64,000 nt of DNA from Halioglobus sp. Lineage in GTDB: Bacteria; Pseudomonadota; Gammaproteobacteria; Pseudomonadales; Halieaceae. The notes beneath the pieces were generated by a model. The model was not told where the DNA came from. It ran no database searches and worked only from the letters and a program-made list of their open reading frames with translations. Position 1 is the stretch's first letter. Each line of letters begins with the position of its first letter. This document shows, one piece after another, positions 17,918 through 27,246 of this stretch. Made by a program: the position numbers and the translations under genes. The stretch lies in contig JAQWNG010000025.1 of assembly GCA_029246385.1 (NCBI GenBank), positions 1 to 64,000 on the forward strand, read 5' to 3'.

Positions 17918-20900
17918 TTAGTGTTGAGCCGCAGGCTCGACAGGGCTGCCTTCATAGGTGCCTGTCGCGGGTAAGTACATTTCTTTTAGAATCAGGGCTA
18001 GAGGCAGAATCGTGGCCGCCCGCTCGATCACGGCACCACCCATAATGGTAGATCCGAGATTAATGCTACAGCCGTCATGTACTGCGGTTCGTTTGACCTT
18101 CAGTATCATATTCTCGAAGGTATGGAATTGAAGAACACCGTTAATCATGCAATCGTCCCCCAAGTTAACTGCATTCCAGTCGGAGGCTTGCATGGGTGCA
18201 GAGATTATCGTTCGTCGACCTATCTGACACCCCATCCTTCTCAACACGGTATTAGACAGCAGTGTCCCCGCGGTCATCCTTAGGGGTCTCTTGCACCAGG
18301 CGAAGAAGCAGTCCTGCGCAAAAAAATAGCTAAAGTGTCGCCAAGACCAGAACGGTGTCGAGTGATCAGTTCCCCATTCACTGCCCACGAGTAGCTTCTT
18401 GATCGCGGAGCACAATAAAATAATAATGGCTTCAGCAAATATCAACGCCAAGAAGGCGCTGACCATCGGTTGTCCGTCCAGACGCAATAAGCTGGTGTAA
18501 AGGATTACGTAGACCAGCATTCCTGTCATGGGCAAAAATCCTATGCTGAACAGGTCATTGAGGAACACGCGAGCCAGGAAAAGCGAAAAGCTAGGAAGTG
18601 TCTGAGAGCCGTTGTCCTTATCAACTGTGTCGCTCGCAAATTGCACCGGCGGGTTACCCGCTACGGTGATGGGCTCGCCTCCTCGAGACCGCATCTGGCG
18701 CCGAAACTGAATATCGTTGCCCAGAGTAGATGCGCCTAGCAGGAAGTTGGACGGAAACTGTCCTGACTCAGCGACAGAGTTGGTGCCACTAAAGAAATTC
18801 CGAGGCATATCCAGTTGACACAGCTTAATGTGCTCCGCACCGTGGTCCAGCATGTTTGTGAAACAGCCATTGGACCAGAAGACCTGTGAGTCTGCATTGG
18901 CGAGTTCGGGCACTAAGTTGTGCATTAGGTCGCATTCAGAGCCTCCCACCCGCGGGAAGTGCATGCCGGCGAGGGCGCGCAGGTACTGGCCTGAGATGGT
19001 CCACGTCCATTGTCTCTGAATCTGATTCATTTTCTTCATTCGATATAACAGCAGGTAGCCGCGCAGCCCTCGCGAGGAGTAGATGCCGGGTGAGGCGGGC
19101 GTGCAGCGCAGAAAGAGGCAGACCAGTATAGAAATCAGCAGGACGGCAGCCCAGGTGGTGATAAAGGTGTAGAGGCTCATATCCCAAATAATGTCTGTTA
19201 GCGGCGTCACTTTGAAATACTCACTGGCGACGCCGGCCTCTGTTACGGGTATGAATGAGGCCGCAAACCATGTGACTGCGGCCGTGGGGACGACAAAAAG
19301 CCAAAAATCGAGAAAAACCTGCATAGCGATATTAAAGGCTTCTGAAAGCCAATTGGGCAGCCTGCTATGACAGGTTGTTGCGGTTCGTGCCAGGTCGACA
19401 CAGTGGCCGCTGCAGTGTGCCGGAGCACCCTCCCACATTTCCTGTTCACCCACGTCTTTTTGTATGGGGGTAAACGGGTTAATCCAGGCACCGTGGCCTA
19501 TGTTTACATCAGGCCCAATGGCTGCTCGCATGCCGATTTTACAATTGTCTTCGAGGCTGATCGGGCCAATATGCAAATTCTGATCCAGCCACTTTGAGGT
19601 GTGGATATAGGCGCCGGTTTGTATCGCGATATTGTCGCCCACGCACAGTAAATCTAGGGGGCCGGAAAATTCGACGTCATGCGCACATTGCAGATTGCTG
19701 CCAACCTTTGCGCCAAGCCGCCGCAGCACGTATGCCATCAGTGGCGCGCTGCGAAACATCATGCCTAGAGGGGAGATCACCGAGCTTTCTAGTCGTCCAA
19801 TGCACCAGACCCGCAGATGCATGCGGCTCCATTTGGGATAGATGCCCGGCGCCACTTTATTAGTGTACAGATGGCCGCCCATCAGGAGCTTGATGGTCAT
19901 CACCCAAAGTAGATTGGCAAAGGGCAAGACGAGAGCAGACAAGTACATGAGGAAACCCAGACCTACAAACTCCAGAATATGCGCTGTCATGAAGAACTCG
20001 CCGATTTCTGCAAATCCAACAATGGCGAGGAAACCGATCAGTGCCGGCAGGTACAGCAGCCATAAAAACAGTAATTGAAGACCGGTGAAAACCTTTGCAG
20101 TGAGTACTTTAGTTGATGGACCGTCGCGCTGTGCTCTGCTCGTGTCTACAACGGCAGTCGATGGCGCGCGGGCCCTAGCTCGGGGGTATTGCTGCACATG
20201 TGTGGCAATTTTGCGCGCAGTGTCGCAGTCGCTAAGCAGGGCGCGCACCGTCACATCCCACCCCGCGGCATGGAGCTGCTGTGCCAATTGCGCGATAACA
20301 ATAGAGTGGCCACCATTGTCGGCAAAGACACTGTCCCACGCCATAGGTGTCTCGAAGACGGTCTCGCAAATAGACAGAATTTCGTCACAGCCCGGTGCCA
20401 GTTCCGAGCCCGTCTCAGCGTGGGATGCTGTCGTAATCTGTGCGACTGATGTGGCGCTAGCCAGCACGTTAGATAGAACAGGTAACTGCGTTCTATCAAT
20501 TTTCCCAGATATAGGTTTCATGGCGAAACTTTTCACAAGGAATAGACGTGAAGGAATCGACGGCGCTGGAAGCTGCTGTGCTAGGCTGCGGGTTACTTGC
20601 GCTGCCCACGTTTCGGGGGCAGGTACTGCCGCTGTGGCGTCAGGCCCTGACAGAGATGGGGCGCTGACAAAAGCTATCAGTTCATCGTTCTGATAATCCA
20701 GCACGGCGGCTTCAATCTCTGTAAACTGGTTTTGCAGTAAGTCCTCTACGGCCTGCGTTTCCACGCGGTGGCCACGTACCTTGAGTTGAGAATCGATTCT
20801 GCCTAAGAAGTGCACGCGCTGGGTGTGGATGTCTATTTTGCACCGATCGCCGGTGCGATACAGGCGACCGAAACGCGGGTGTATAATGAATTTTTGTGCC

Positions 20901-22147
20901 GTTTGCTCCGCTAGGTTTCTGTAGCCACGTGCGACATGAGGGCCGCCAATGCAAAGCTCCCCAATGGCTCCGTGAGGCAGCGGTTCAAGCTGGCCTATAT
21001 CAAGAATGACATACGTGACGTTGGCCATTGGCGAGCCAATAGTGACGGGCTCCCCCGGCCGTAAACTCTGTCGGCTGGTGTCCGTACTCGCTTCAGTAGG
21101 GCCATAGGTATTAATAATTTGTCGTCTGCCGCGCGTCCAGGGTTGCACCAGTGCGCTGGGGAAGGCTTCGCCTGCCGGCACAATATAACGGCAAATCGGA
21201 TAGGGAAGGTCTAGATCGGGGTTCGGCGTCAGCGTGGTAAGCAGCACCGGCGGACAGAAAAGTACGGTGACCTCCGCTTCCCGTAGCACCGGGATGAGAT
21301 CAGGACCGGAGCGGACCTGCTCCTTGGTTAGCAGTACTACAGCGCAACCGGAGACCCAAGCGCCGTACATCTCTGAAATACTGCCGTCATATCCCAGCGA
21401 AGATGTCAGTGAGGTCGCGTCCATGCCGGGAATGAGATCGAAATAATCCGCATAGTTCAGCGCGAGGTTGACGTAACCTGCATGAGGGCACTCTACACCT
21501 TTTGGCAGGCCGGTGGTTCCACTGGTATAAAAGATAGCAGCGAGTTGTCGCGCCGGATCGTCCAGCCACTCGGGTTGTTTGCAGCGGCCGTGATGGTCCG
21601 GCAGTGCCAACACGTCCAATGTCGGGCGCTGATGAAAACTGGCCTCTCCCCGCGTGAGAACAATCTTGGGTTGTGCATCGTCCAGTATGTGAGCAAGCAG
21701 CGCTTTCGGTAGTGTCGTGTCCAGAAAAACAACAGTACCGCCCGCCTTTAAGATGCCCAGGTGTGATGCCACGATATCCGCGTTGTCCTGCGTCATGGCC
21801 ACTGCGACCACCTGGTCAGGGCCGGTCAGGAGTGGAGAGAGAGCTGCTGCTATTTTTTCGGCTTGCGCGTTCAACTCTGCGAAGGTTAGCGACTCGCCCG
21901 TATGAGGTATCTGCAGCGCGGTTAGATCGGGGAACTTTGCGGCACTGCGGGCAAATATGTCTGTCAGCCACAAGGCGCCGTGCTGGTGTGGAACATTGGC
22001 CAGATGTCTATCCCCAAACGTATCGGTCAAGCTGTAGAGGCAAGTATCGGTCTGTGACTCCGGCACTGTTTCTGCCGCCCACAGGTAGCGCCTCCAGGCT
22101 ACGTAGGCCAGCGCTAAAAAGGCGCCTGCAAAAAGTGTGATTGGCAT
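17918..22147 (-). CDS. Membrane-bound Pls/PosA-type nonribosomal peptide synthetase
   Basis: A 1409-residue single-module synthetase. One N-terminal membrane helix (residues 4-20) precedes an adenylation domain: A3 FYTSGTTGLPKG (206-217), A5 NTYGPTEAS (346), A7 YRTGDR (430), A10 PISGKIDRT with Lys549. A carrier domain follows (DNGGHSIVIAQL, phosphopantetheine Ser615). Residues 686-1250 hold about six membrane helices, and two left-handed beta-helix (hexapeptide) modules lie near 810-912 and 1300-1400. This plan is that of epsilon-polylysine-synthetase-like (Pls/PosA) enzymes, with no normal condensation or thioesterase domain. Hand alignment gives a specificity code D254 G255 S258 F297 V323 A325 T347 T355 D356 K549; D356 would suit a cationic substrate. 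Last gene of the operon, ten bases after the amidinotransferase. Confidence 0.9.
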   Translation of the reverse strand: MPITLFAGAFLALAYVAWRRYLWAAETVPESQTDTCLYSLTDTFGDRHLANVPHQHGALWLTDIFARSAAKFPDLTALQIPHTGESLTFAELNAQAEKIAAALSPLLTGPDQVVAVAMTQDNADIVASHLGILKAGGTVVFLDTTLPKALLAHILDDAQPKIVLTRGEASFHQRPTLDVLALPDHHGRCKQPEWLDDPARQLAAIFYTSGTTGLPKGVECPHAGYVNLALNYADYFDLIPGMDATSLTSSLGYDGSISEMYGAWVSGCAVVLLTKEQVRSGPDLIPVLREAEVTVLFCPPVLLTTLTPNPDLDLPYPICRYIVPAGEAFPSALVQPWTRGRRQIINTYGPTEASTDTSRQSLRPGEPVTIGSPMANVTYVILDIGQLEPLPHGAIGELCIGGPHVARGYRNLAEQTAQKFIIHPRFGRLYRTGDRCKIDIHTQRVHFLGRIDSQLKVRGHRVETQAVEDLLQNQFTEIEAAVLDYQNDELIAFVSAPSLSGPDATAAVPAPETWAAQVTRSLAQQLPAPSIPSRLFLVKSFAMKPISGKIDRTQLPVLSNVLASATSVAQITTASHAETGSELAPGCDEILSICETVFETPMAWDSVFADNGGHSIVIAQLAQQLHAAGWDVTVRALLSDCDTARKIATHVQQYPRARARAPSTAVVDTSRAQRDGPSTKVLTAKVFTGLQLLFLWLLYLPALIGFLAIVGFAEIGEFFMTAHILEFVGLGFLMYLSALVLPFANLLWVMTIKLLMGGHLYTNKVAPGIYPKWSRMHLRVWCIGRLESSVISPLGMMFRSAPLMAYVLRRLGAKVGSNLQCAHDVEFSGPLDLLCVGDNIAIQTGAYIHTSKWLDQNLHIGPISLEDNCKIGMRAAIGPDVNIGHGAWINPFTPIQKDVGEQEMWEGAPAHCSGHCVDLARTATTCHSRLPNWLSEAFNIAMQVFLDFWLFVVPTAAVTWFAASFIPVTEAGVASEYFKVTPLTDIIWDMSLYTFITTWAAVLLISILVCLFLRCTPASPGIYSSRGLRGYLLLYRMKKMNQIQRQWTWTISGQYLRALAGMHFPRVGGSECDLMHNLVPELANADSQVFWSNGCFTNMLDHGAEHIKLCQLDMPRNFFSGTNSVAESGQFPSNFLLGASTLGNDIQFRRQMRSRGGEPITVAGNPPVQFASDTVDKDNGSQTLPSFSLFLARVFLNDLFSIGFLPMTGMLVYVILYTSLLRLDGQPMVSAFLALIFAEAIIILLCSAIKKLLVGSEWGTDHSTPFWSWRHFSYFFAQDCFFAWCKRPLRMTAGTLLSNTVLRRMGCQIGRRTIISAPMQASDWNAVNLGDDCMINGVLQFHTFENMILKVKRTAVHDGCSINLGSTIMGGAVIERAATILPLALILKEMYLPATGTYEGSPVEPAAQH

Positions 22148-22157
22148 AGTGGGATGT

Positions 22158-23207
22158 TTAGTCGAAGTATCGCTGCAGTGAACCGGTCCGGCGAATGTCT
22201 AATGTGACGCAGTGAAACCCCCCTCCCAGCATTTTTGAGTGCCTCAACTTGAGCCGAATGACATCAATACCTTGTTTTTCCAGAAGTTTGATTAAAGCGA
22301 CCTGATCCTGATCCACCACCACTAGGTTAGGGTTGATACTGAACAGATTCATATCTATCCATTTGCTACCAATGCTTTTGCTTAAATAGTCGGCGTCAAA
22401 GGCGTTAGTGCTCTCCATCGGAGGGCTGTAAATGATGTCCCACTGTTTCAGTACCTCCGGTAAGGTATCGTTATTGATGCGAGCTGGGTTGCACAGCATT
22501 AAGCCGGGACGCAACGCGACAAAGGTCGAGTCGATGTGGCTGCCGTAATAAACATCTTTAAGAAAATGAACGCGGTATTCGTCACCTAAAATAGTTTGCA
22601 GCCACTGCCCTCCCATTTCGTTACCAGTGGCGCTGACAAGATAGATAAGGTCTTTGCCCAGGCGCAAGACATTGGCTGCATCAAATGCAGGTTCATCATT
22701 ACGCGGCGTGGGCTTGCTCATGTCCACATCGAATAGCGAGTCCAGTAGCATCGGTTTGGGTGCGCTGTACCATTTAGCGCCGGAACGCATATAGGCAATC
22801 ATTAGCTCGCGATAACTGAATGACTCCTGAGCTCGACTGCGGATGACATTGGGTGTCTCGATAATGTGATCGCCAATCACAAGCATGATGTCACGCGGGC
22901 AATAGTTATAGTAACCCTCAGAGTCCCAATGAATGCTAGAGAATTTTTTTTGATGCGGCCATGTTTCCGGACGCTTGACGGTAATTCCCAAACCTTTAAG
23001 AACCGCGACAAATGCGTTTAGGTCCTCTTCGGTTTCATCAATAATCCATTGTGGAAAAGGGCCCTGTGGAATATCCGCCAGTGCGCGGTCAGGAAATTCC
23101 GCCAGTTGGGTGCTCGGGTCGGCGGTTGGAAATTTTGCACGCAGCGGATTGCCGACGACGACTTCCTCCAGTTGATCCCACTCATTACAACTCCACACTA
23201 AAGACAT
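22158..23207 (-). CDS. Glycine-amidinotransferase-like guanidino transferase
   Basis: A 349-residue pentein-fold enzyme of the arginine:glycine amidinotransferase family. The catalytic triad residues are all in their usual contexts: Asp176 in EPAFDAANVLR, His224 in GSHIDSTF and Cys333 in GGGFHCVTLDIRR. The N-terminus (CNEWDQLEEVVVGNP) also matches. Such enzymes move an amidino group from arginine to an amine. In this operon the likely acceptor is diaminopropionate or the NRPS product. ATG 23207 is chosen because the conserved block then begins at once; an upstream start at 23315 would add 36 unrelated residues. 22 bases separate it from sbnB. Confidence 0.88.
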   Translation of the reverse strand: MSLVWSCNEWDQLEEVVVGNPLRAKFPTADPSTQLAEFPDRALADIPQGPFPQWIIDETEEDLNAFVAVLKGLGITVKRPETWPHQKKFSSIHWDSEGYYNYCPRDIMLVIGDHIIETPNVIRSRAQESFSYRELMIAYMRSGAKWYSAPKPMLLDSLFDVDMSKPTPRNDEPAFDAANVLRLGKDLIYLVSATGNEMGGQWLQTILGDEYRVHFLKDVYYGSHIDSTFVALRPGLMLCNPARINNDTLPEVLKQWDIIYSPPMESTNAFDADYLSKSIGSKWIDMNLFSINPNLVVVDQDQVALIKLLEKQGIDVIRLKLRHSKMLGGGFHCVTLDIRRTGSLQRYFD

Positions 23208-23229
23208 ACAAATAAAACCTTTGTTAAAT

Positions 23230-24255
23230 TCATGAGTACAGCGTTCTGGGCAGGAAAGACTCGACGTGTGTGCCGCCACCGTCTCTGCCGATTTTTTTTT
23301 GCACGAGGTTCGCAACGGCTAAATCAAGCACACCTAAACCGAAGGGAGAGAAAATCACCCTGCGGTCATCACGCGCAGGTAAATGGGCATGCCCCAGCAG
23401 GATGTCTCCAAGGGTGCAATGAACAAAATCTGTATTACCTGTCCGTGCAGACGCAAGCTGAATCGACGTGGCAGCTCTATTCACGTGGTCGAGATCATCG
23501 ACAATATTATGGCTTGATAGAATAGCATCGGCACTCAGATCCCGCAGTGATACATGCAACAGGGTTGCGCCAGCCTGGCAAGCATCGAGACTTTCGACGT
23601 GGGGTTCTATGGCTGTAGTGGCAAACGCCACCATGGGGCATTCGCTCAGCAGAGCCTCTATAGTTTTCGCTACGGTGAAGTTTGCTTCAGGCCTGCGCGC
23701 GAGTAATGCCTCACCGAACGCGTTGGCGCGCTCTGTTAATAAGTCAAAGCCGATGAATCGCCTAACATTGGGCCACGTGACGGTCAGAAATTGTGCAATT
23801 GCGGCGTTAATCGGGCCGCACCCTACAAAGCCGATGACCTCGGGTTCACCAGGAGCAAGCACCCGCGATGCCAAGGCCGCAGATGCGGCGGTGCGTTGCT
23901 TGCTGATGATAGAGCCTTCCATTACCGCTGTGGGCTGGCCGGTGATGCGATCGTTAAGAATGATGACTGCGGACGCTCTTTCCATGCCGCGGTCAACATT
24001 GCCCGGCATGGATGCGATCCATTTCACACCCGCGAGCTGATATTCGTCACCGAGATATGCCGGTAGACAGATGATGCGGTCTTTATCGCTGTCGGGAAAA
24101 CGTAGAAAGCTGGAATGCGGCAGAGCACTGGCGCCGCGCGCATGTGTTTCATAGGCTGTTTGGACAGCGTCAATAACCTGCTGTTCATTGCCGTTGAGTG
24201 CAGCGTCAATGTCGAGGGCCCCAACTACTGTTAAATCGCTGCCCGTCATTAGCAT
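23230..24255 (-). CDS. sbnB: SbnB-type N-(amino-carboxyethyl)-glutamate dehydrogenase
   Basis: A 341-residue member of the ornithine cyclodeaminase/mu-crystallin family. [25 protein letters not shown] is the substrate-site segment of the SbnB group, and [18 protein letters not shown] is the GxGxxN dinucleotide-binding loop. SbnB oxidatively cleaves the SbnA product to L-2,3-diaminopropionate and 2-oxoglutarate with NAD. The gene overlaps sbnA by seven bases (stop of sbnA at 24249), and ATG 24249 is an alternative start. The direct pairing with sbnA makes the assignment firm relative to a true ornithine cyclodeaminase. Confidence 0.9.
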   Translation of the reverse strand: MLMTGSDLTVVGALDIDAALNGNEQQVIDAVQTAYETHARGASALPHSSFLRFPDSDKDRIICLPAYLGDEYQLAGVKWIASMPGNVDRGMERASAVIILNDRITGQPTAVMEGSIISKQRTAASAALASRVLAPGEPEVIGFVGCGPINAAIAQFLTVTWPNVRRFIGFDLLTERANAFGEALLARRPEANFTVAKTIEALLSECPMVAFATTAIEPHVESLDACQAGATLLHVSLRDLSADAILSSHNIVDDLDHVNRAATSIQLASARTGNTDFVHCTLGDILLGHAHLPARDDRRVIFSPFGLGVLDLAVANLVQKKIGRDGGGTHVESFLPRTLYS

Positions 24256-25337
24256 TGCTCAGTAGCTTTCGTCCAATGATGAGCAATATCGCCGAGTTCG
24301 GCCCGGACCCACTCGTCAGAATAAATTGTATCTAAGTAACGCTCGCCTCGATCGGGCAGCAAAGCGACAACCGTAGCGCCTTTGGGGATGTCACTGCTTA
24401 GCTGTTTGACTGCGGTGATGACGCCGCCGGACGAGCCTCCCGCCAAAATGGCCTCAGATAGTGCCAACTGCCGACAACCGATAACGCAATCGGCGGCTGT
24501 GAGGTGCATTATTTGGTGCACGCCCTCAGTCGGAGTGAGTTTGGGGCAGATGGCAGATCCTAGTCCTGGTATCAGGCGATTGTGTTTATCACTTGAAAAA
24601 ATTTGACTGCCCAGCGCATCGACGGCGACCACCTTCGTGGAATAATCATGATCCACTAAATAGTCGAGGCACCCTCGAAGCGTACCGCAAGTGCCTGTTG
24701 CAATAAAAAGATAATCGAGCATACGGCCGTCTAGGTCGCGCAGGATTTCTTTAATCGTCGACCGGTAGTGGGCTCCCGAATTCTCTAGACTGGCGTATTG
24801 ATTGACCCAAAAGCTATTTTTTTCTTCTTGCAGAATCACCTCGATACGCCGCAGCTTAGCGGGCAGTAACTCCGCGGTCGCTTGATCTGGGTGGCCGATC
24901 ATCTCTATTTCGGCGCCATAAGCGAGAAGAATATCGACATTCTGTGTGGTCACCTTGGGGTCGATGAGGCAGCGCAAACGTAAGCCATGGTAGGCACACA
25001 CCATGGCTAGCCCAATGCCAGTATTGCCGGAGCTCGCTTCTACGACCAAGGTGTCAGCGTCTATCTCTCCGGTCTGCAGGGCCCGCTCAATGATGGCGAC
25101 ACTGGGACGATCCTTGGCGCTACCCCCCGGATTGAGACCTTCCAGCTTGGCGAAACAGCTAAAATGTGAGGATGGAAAGTGTTTCTCAAGAGGAACCAGA
25201 GGTGTTCCTCCTATAGCGCCGAGGATGCCGCCCGAGATATTGAAATTTTTGGGTTTAGTGTCTGGTGCCGCTTGCGTCGGATGAAAACCGACGGGGGCTG
25301 TCTGCTCGGACTCGTGCGGTGGATCTACAAACGGCAT
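24249..25337 (-). CDS. sbnA: SbnA-type 2,3-diaminopropionate biosynthesis synthase
   Basis: A 362-residue PLP enzyme of the cysteine-synthase fold. [12 protein letters not shown] opens the core, [12 protein letters not shown] carries the PLP lysine (Lys75), [13 protein letters not shown] is the Asn loop and AGGSSGGV binds the cofactor phosphate. SbnA joins O-phospho-L-serine and glutamate to N-(2-amino-2-carboxyethyl)-glutamate. The N-terminus has about 35 extra residues before the fold. It is first in a four-gene operon; a perfect 20-bp palindrome lies about 80 bases upstream. The 'SbnA' rather than cysteine synthase call rests on sbnB overlapping it. Confidence 0.9.
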   Translation of the reverse strand: MPFVDPPHESEQTAPVGFHPTQAAPDTKPKNFNISGGILGAIGGTPLVPLEKHFPSSHFSCFAKLEGLNPGGSAKDRPSVAIIERALQTGEIDADTLVVEASSGNTGIGLAMVCAYHGLRLRCLIDPKVTTQNVDILLAYGAEIEMIGHPDQATAELLPAKLRRIEVILQEEKNSFWVNQYASLENSGAHYRSTIKEILRDLDGRMLDYLFIATGTCGTLRGCLDYLVDHDYSTKVVAVDALGSQIFSSDKHNRLIPGLGSAICPKLTPTEGVHQIMHLTAADCVIGCRQLALSEAILAGGSSGGVITAVKQLSSDIPKGATVVALLPDRGERYLDTIYSDEWVRAELGDIAHHWTKATEQC

Positions 25338-25415
25338 TATCTGTCCATATCCGTAACTACTGGGTACGGTGTTTAAAGGAGGGGTTCGAGTCTAATCATT
25401 ACCAGACATGTTTTA

Positions 25416-25435
25416 AAGTAGGTAAAAACCTACTT
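25416..25435. promoter_or_regulatory. Perfect 20-bp palindrome upstream of sbnA (candidate operator)
   Basis: Arms AAGTAGGT and ACCTACTT flank AAAA. It lies about 80 bases before the sbnA start, where a dimeric regulator would control the operon promoter. Near copies lie at both cassette ends (17755-17775 and 25509-25528). Confidence 0.5.
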
Positions 25436-25466
25436 CTGAGCACAAATTGACGGTTGCCTAATAGGT

Positions 25467-25524
25467 GACAGGCATGGATCAAGAACGCTGCAGCCAGCGT
25501 TTTTTTAAAAGTAGGCTTTTACCT
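25467..25524 (-). repeat. 58-bp terminal inverted repeat, right copy (IR-R)
   Basis: Reverse-complement copy of 17759-17817. The inner edge is GACAGGC at 25467 and the outer edge is the palindrome half ending near 25524. It lies 129 bases from the 3' end of tRNA-Phe. Confidence 0.9.
25484..25506 (+). terminator. Outward-facing rho-independent terminator in IR-R
   Basis: Stem AACGCTG/CAGCGTT with loop CAGC followed by seven T on the plus strand. No plus-strand gene precedes it, so it does not serve an ordinary transcript; it mirrors the operon terminator because it is part of the repeat. Confidence 0.75.
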
Positions 25525-25528
25525 GTAC
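25509..25528. promoter_or_regulatory. Dyad related to the sbnA-upstream palindrome, right end
   Basis: AAGTAGGC, TTTT and ACCTGTAC form an imperfect palindrome at the outer edge of the right inverted repeat, clearly related to the perfect dyad at 25416-25435. Confidence 0.4.
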
Positions 25529-25652
25529 TATAAAAAGTATCTGCAGGTAACCTCCGGGCCCCCATGCCACCAAAAGTGATGCATAAATGTGAGGCACAAG
25601 TGAGCCTCAGAGGCACTTTATATAGGGGTTTTAGCAGGTAGTAAGCAAGAGG

Positions 25653-25728
25653 TGGTGCCCAGAGACAGAATCGAACTGCCGACACGGGGATTTTCAATCC
25701 CCTGCTCTACCGACTGAGCTATCTGGGC
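25653..25728 (-). tRNA. tRNA-Phe (GAA)
   Basis: A 76-base cloverleaf with CCA encoded. The acceptor starts GCCCAGA and pairs with TCTGGGC, the D-arm is AGCTCAGTCGGTAGAGC, the anticodon stem GGGGA/TCCCC encloses TTGAAAA with anticodon GAA, and the T-arm contains GTTCGATTC. Its 3' end points at the NRPS cassette, the usual side for elements inserted at tRNA genes, but I see no second copy of the tRNA 3' end on the far side. Confidence 0.97.
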
Positions 25729-25815
25729 AATAACGCGGAATTGCATTTCGCGCGTATTAAACCTGTCTGGGCAGTACGAGTCAAGTTGCGCTCATGCGTG
25801 CTACAGGCTGGTGAG

Positions 25816-26088
25816 CTACTTTGTGGGTGGGACGTAACCTTCCGCCCGATCATAGTCTTCCCCTGAAAAGTATTTATCCATTTCTGCTTGTAGATACTTT
25901 CTTGCGTCCGGATCCACCAGGCTCAGGTGTTTTTCGTTGATCAGCATGGTTTGATGACTTTGCCAGTCCAGCCACGCTTTTTTTGAGATAGTGTCAAACA
26001 CGTCCTGACCTTTAGGGCCCGGGTACGGAGGCGCGTCGAGCCCTTCCAACTCTTCCCCATACTTCTTGCAAAAAACCATACGAGACAT
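25816..26088 (-). CDS. yggX: Iron-trafficking protein YggX
   Basis: A 90-residue protein starting [18 protein letters not shown], with [17 protein letters not shown] in the middle. This is the conserved YggX core, including the single Cys near the N-terminus. YggX protects iron-sulfur enzymes against oxidative damage and affects Fe(II) handling. I chose ATG 26088, which has GGAG eight bases upstream; TTG 26094 would overlap the mutY stop. The mutY-yggX pair is a conserved operon, and joining a Fe-S repair enzyme and an iron protein makes sense. Confidence 0.95.
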   Translation of the reverse strand: MSRMVFCKKYGEELEGLDAPPYPGPKGQDVFDTISKKAWLDWQSHQTMLINEKHLSLVDPDARKYLQAEMDKYFSGEDYDRAEGYVPPTK

Positions 26089-26090
26089 GC

Positions 26091-27164
26091 TCAATACTCC
26101 GTTTGTGGGTGGCGGTTTGCCAGTGTTTCCAGCAGCGAAGCCACTGGGGCCGCGAGGCCGATTTGCGGTGGTTGGCTTAGGTTATACCAGAGCTGCCGCG
26201 GGGCTTCCATCACGGCGTGCGGGGTGGTGCCAAACGCTACAATGATGGGTGTAATATCGAGGTGATAGTGGCTGAAAGTATGGCGAAAGCTGGATTGAGG
26301 TGCCACGGCTATTGGCTCAATACCCCAAAGATCGAGACAGCGCTGTCTGCTTGCCTGTGCGTCGTCCACCTCGGGGAAGCACCATAAGCCGCCCCAGATA
26401 CCGCTGGGTGGGCGTTTCTCTAACCAAACATCGCCGTCTGCGCTGCACGCTATTAAAAAGCAGGTGGTTTTGACCGGCAGAACTTTACGCGGTTTTTTAC
26501 CCGGGTAATCGCGTTGATCGTCATTGGCCAGCGCTTGGCAGTCTACCGCCAGCGGGCACAGCGTGCAGGCAGGCGACGAGCGCGTGCACAGGGTTGCGCC
26601 CAGATCCATCATGGCCTGCGTGTAGTCGGCGCAACGTTCGACCGGTGTGTAATGCTCGGCAACATCCCATAGACGTTGGTGCACCGCAGATTGTCCGGGC
26701 CAGCCGCTAACGCGCCGATAGCGTGCCAGCACCCTTTTTACGTTGCCATCGAGAATGCTCGCGCGCTGCCCGAAGGCGATACTGACAATGGCGCCAGCGG
26801 TCGAACGACCCACGCCGGGCAGGTCACATAGGCCTTCGATCGTGTCTGGAAATTGCCCGTCCAGAACGTTTGCCACGTGTTTTGCGGCCTTGTGCAGATT
26901 TCTTGCCCTAGCGTAGTAGCCCAGCCCGGTCCACAGGTGCAACACGGTATCTTCCGGCGCATCCGCCAGTGTTCGCACATCCGCAAAGGCAGCCATAAAC
27001 CGCTCAAAATAGGGAATGACAGTCTTCACTTGAGTCTGCTGCAGCATGATTTCTGACACCCAGACACGATAGGGGCTAATGTCTTGCTGCCAAGGCAGAT
27101 CCTTGCGACCGCACTGGTCAAACCATTCAAGGACGCGTGTAGAAAAGAGTTCAGGACTTGGCAT
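26091..27164 (-). CDS. mutY: A/G-specific adenine glycosylase MutY
   Basis: A 357-residue DNA repair enzyme that removes adenine opposite 8-oxoguanine. [19 protein letters not shown] is the adenine-pocket helix, and [15 protein letters not shown] is the helix-hairpin-helix. [13 protein letters not shown] contains the catalytic Asp. [17 protein letters not shown] is the C-x6-C-x2-C-x5-C iron-sulfur site. The C-terminal 110 residues form the NUDIX-like 8-oxoG recognition domain. Start ATG 27164 matches the family's N-terminus; GTG 27209 would add 15 residues. It is divergent from hisB. Confidence 0.95.
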   Translation of the reverse strand: MPSPELFSTRVLEWFDQCGRKDLPWQQDISPYRVWVSEIMLQQTQVKTVIPYFERFMAAFADVRTLADAPEDTVLHLWTGLGYYARARNLHKAAKHVANVLDGQFPDTIEGLCDLPGVGRSTAGAIVSIAFGQRASILDGNVKRVLARYRRVSGWPGQSAVHQRLWDVAEHYTPVERCADYTQAMMDLGATLCTRSSPACTLCPLAVDCQALANDDQRDYPGKKPRKVLPVKTTCFLIACSADGDVWLEKRPPSGIWGGLWCFPEVDDAQASRQRCLDLWGIEPIAVAPQSSFRHTFSHYHLDITPIIVAFGTTPHAVMEAPRQLWYNLSQPPQIGLAAPVASLLETLANRHPQTEY

Positions 27165-27246
27165 ACAGAGGAGTCGGGCGCCGATGGACGTCACAGGGTA
27201 ATGCCTCACCTGCCATAGTGCCAGTGAATTAAGCCTTGTGTTCCCT

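Larger units (their letters stand above)
25338..25652. other. Promoter region of the NRPS operon and right cassette border
   Basis: A 315-base region between sbnA and tRNA-Phe. From left to right it holds the sbnA leader, a perfect palindrome (25416-25435), the right inverted repeat (25467-25524) with an outward terminator, and an unassigned 128-base stretch containing a small GAGGC/GCCTC hairpin near 25601-25620 that may end the tRNA transcript. No protein gene is seen. Confidence 0.6.
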
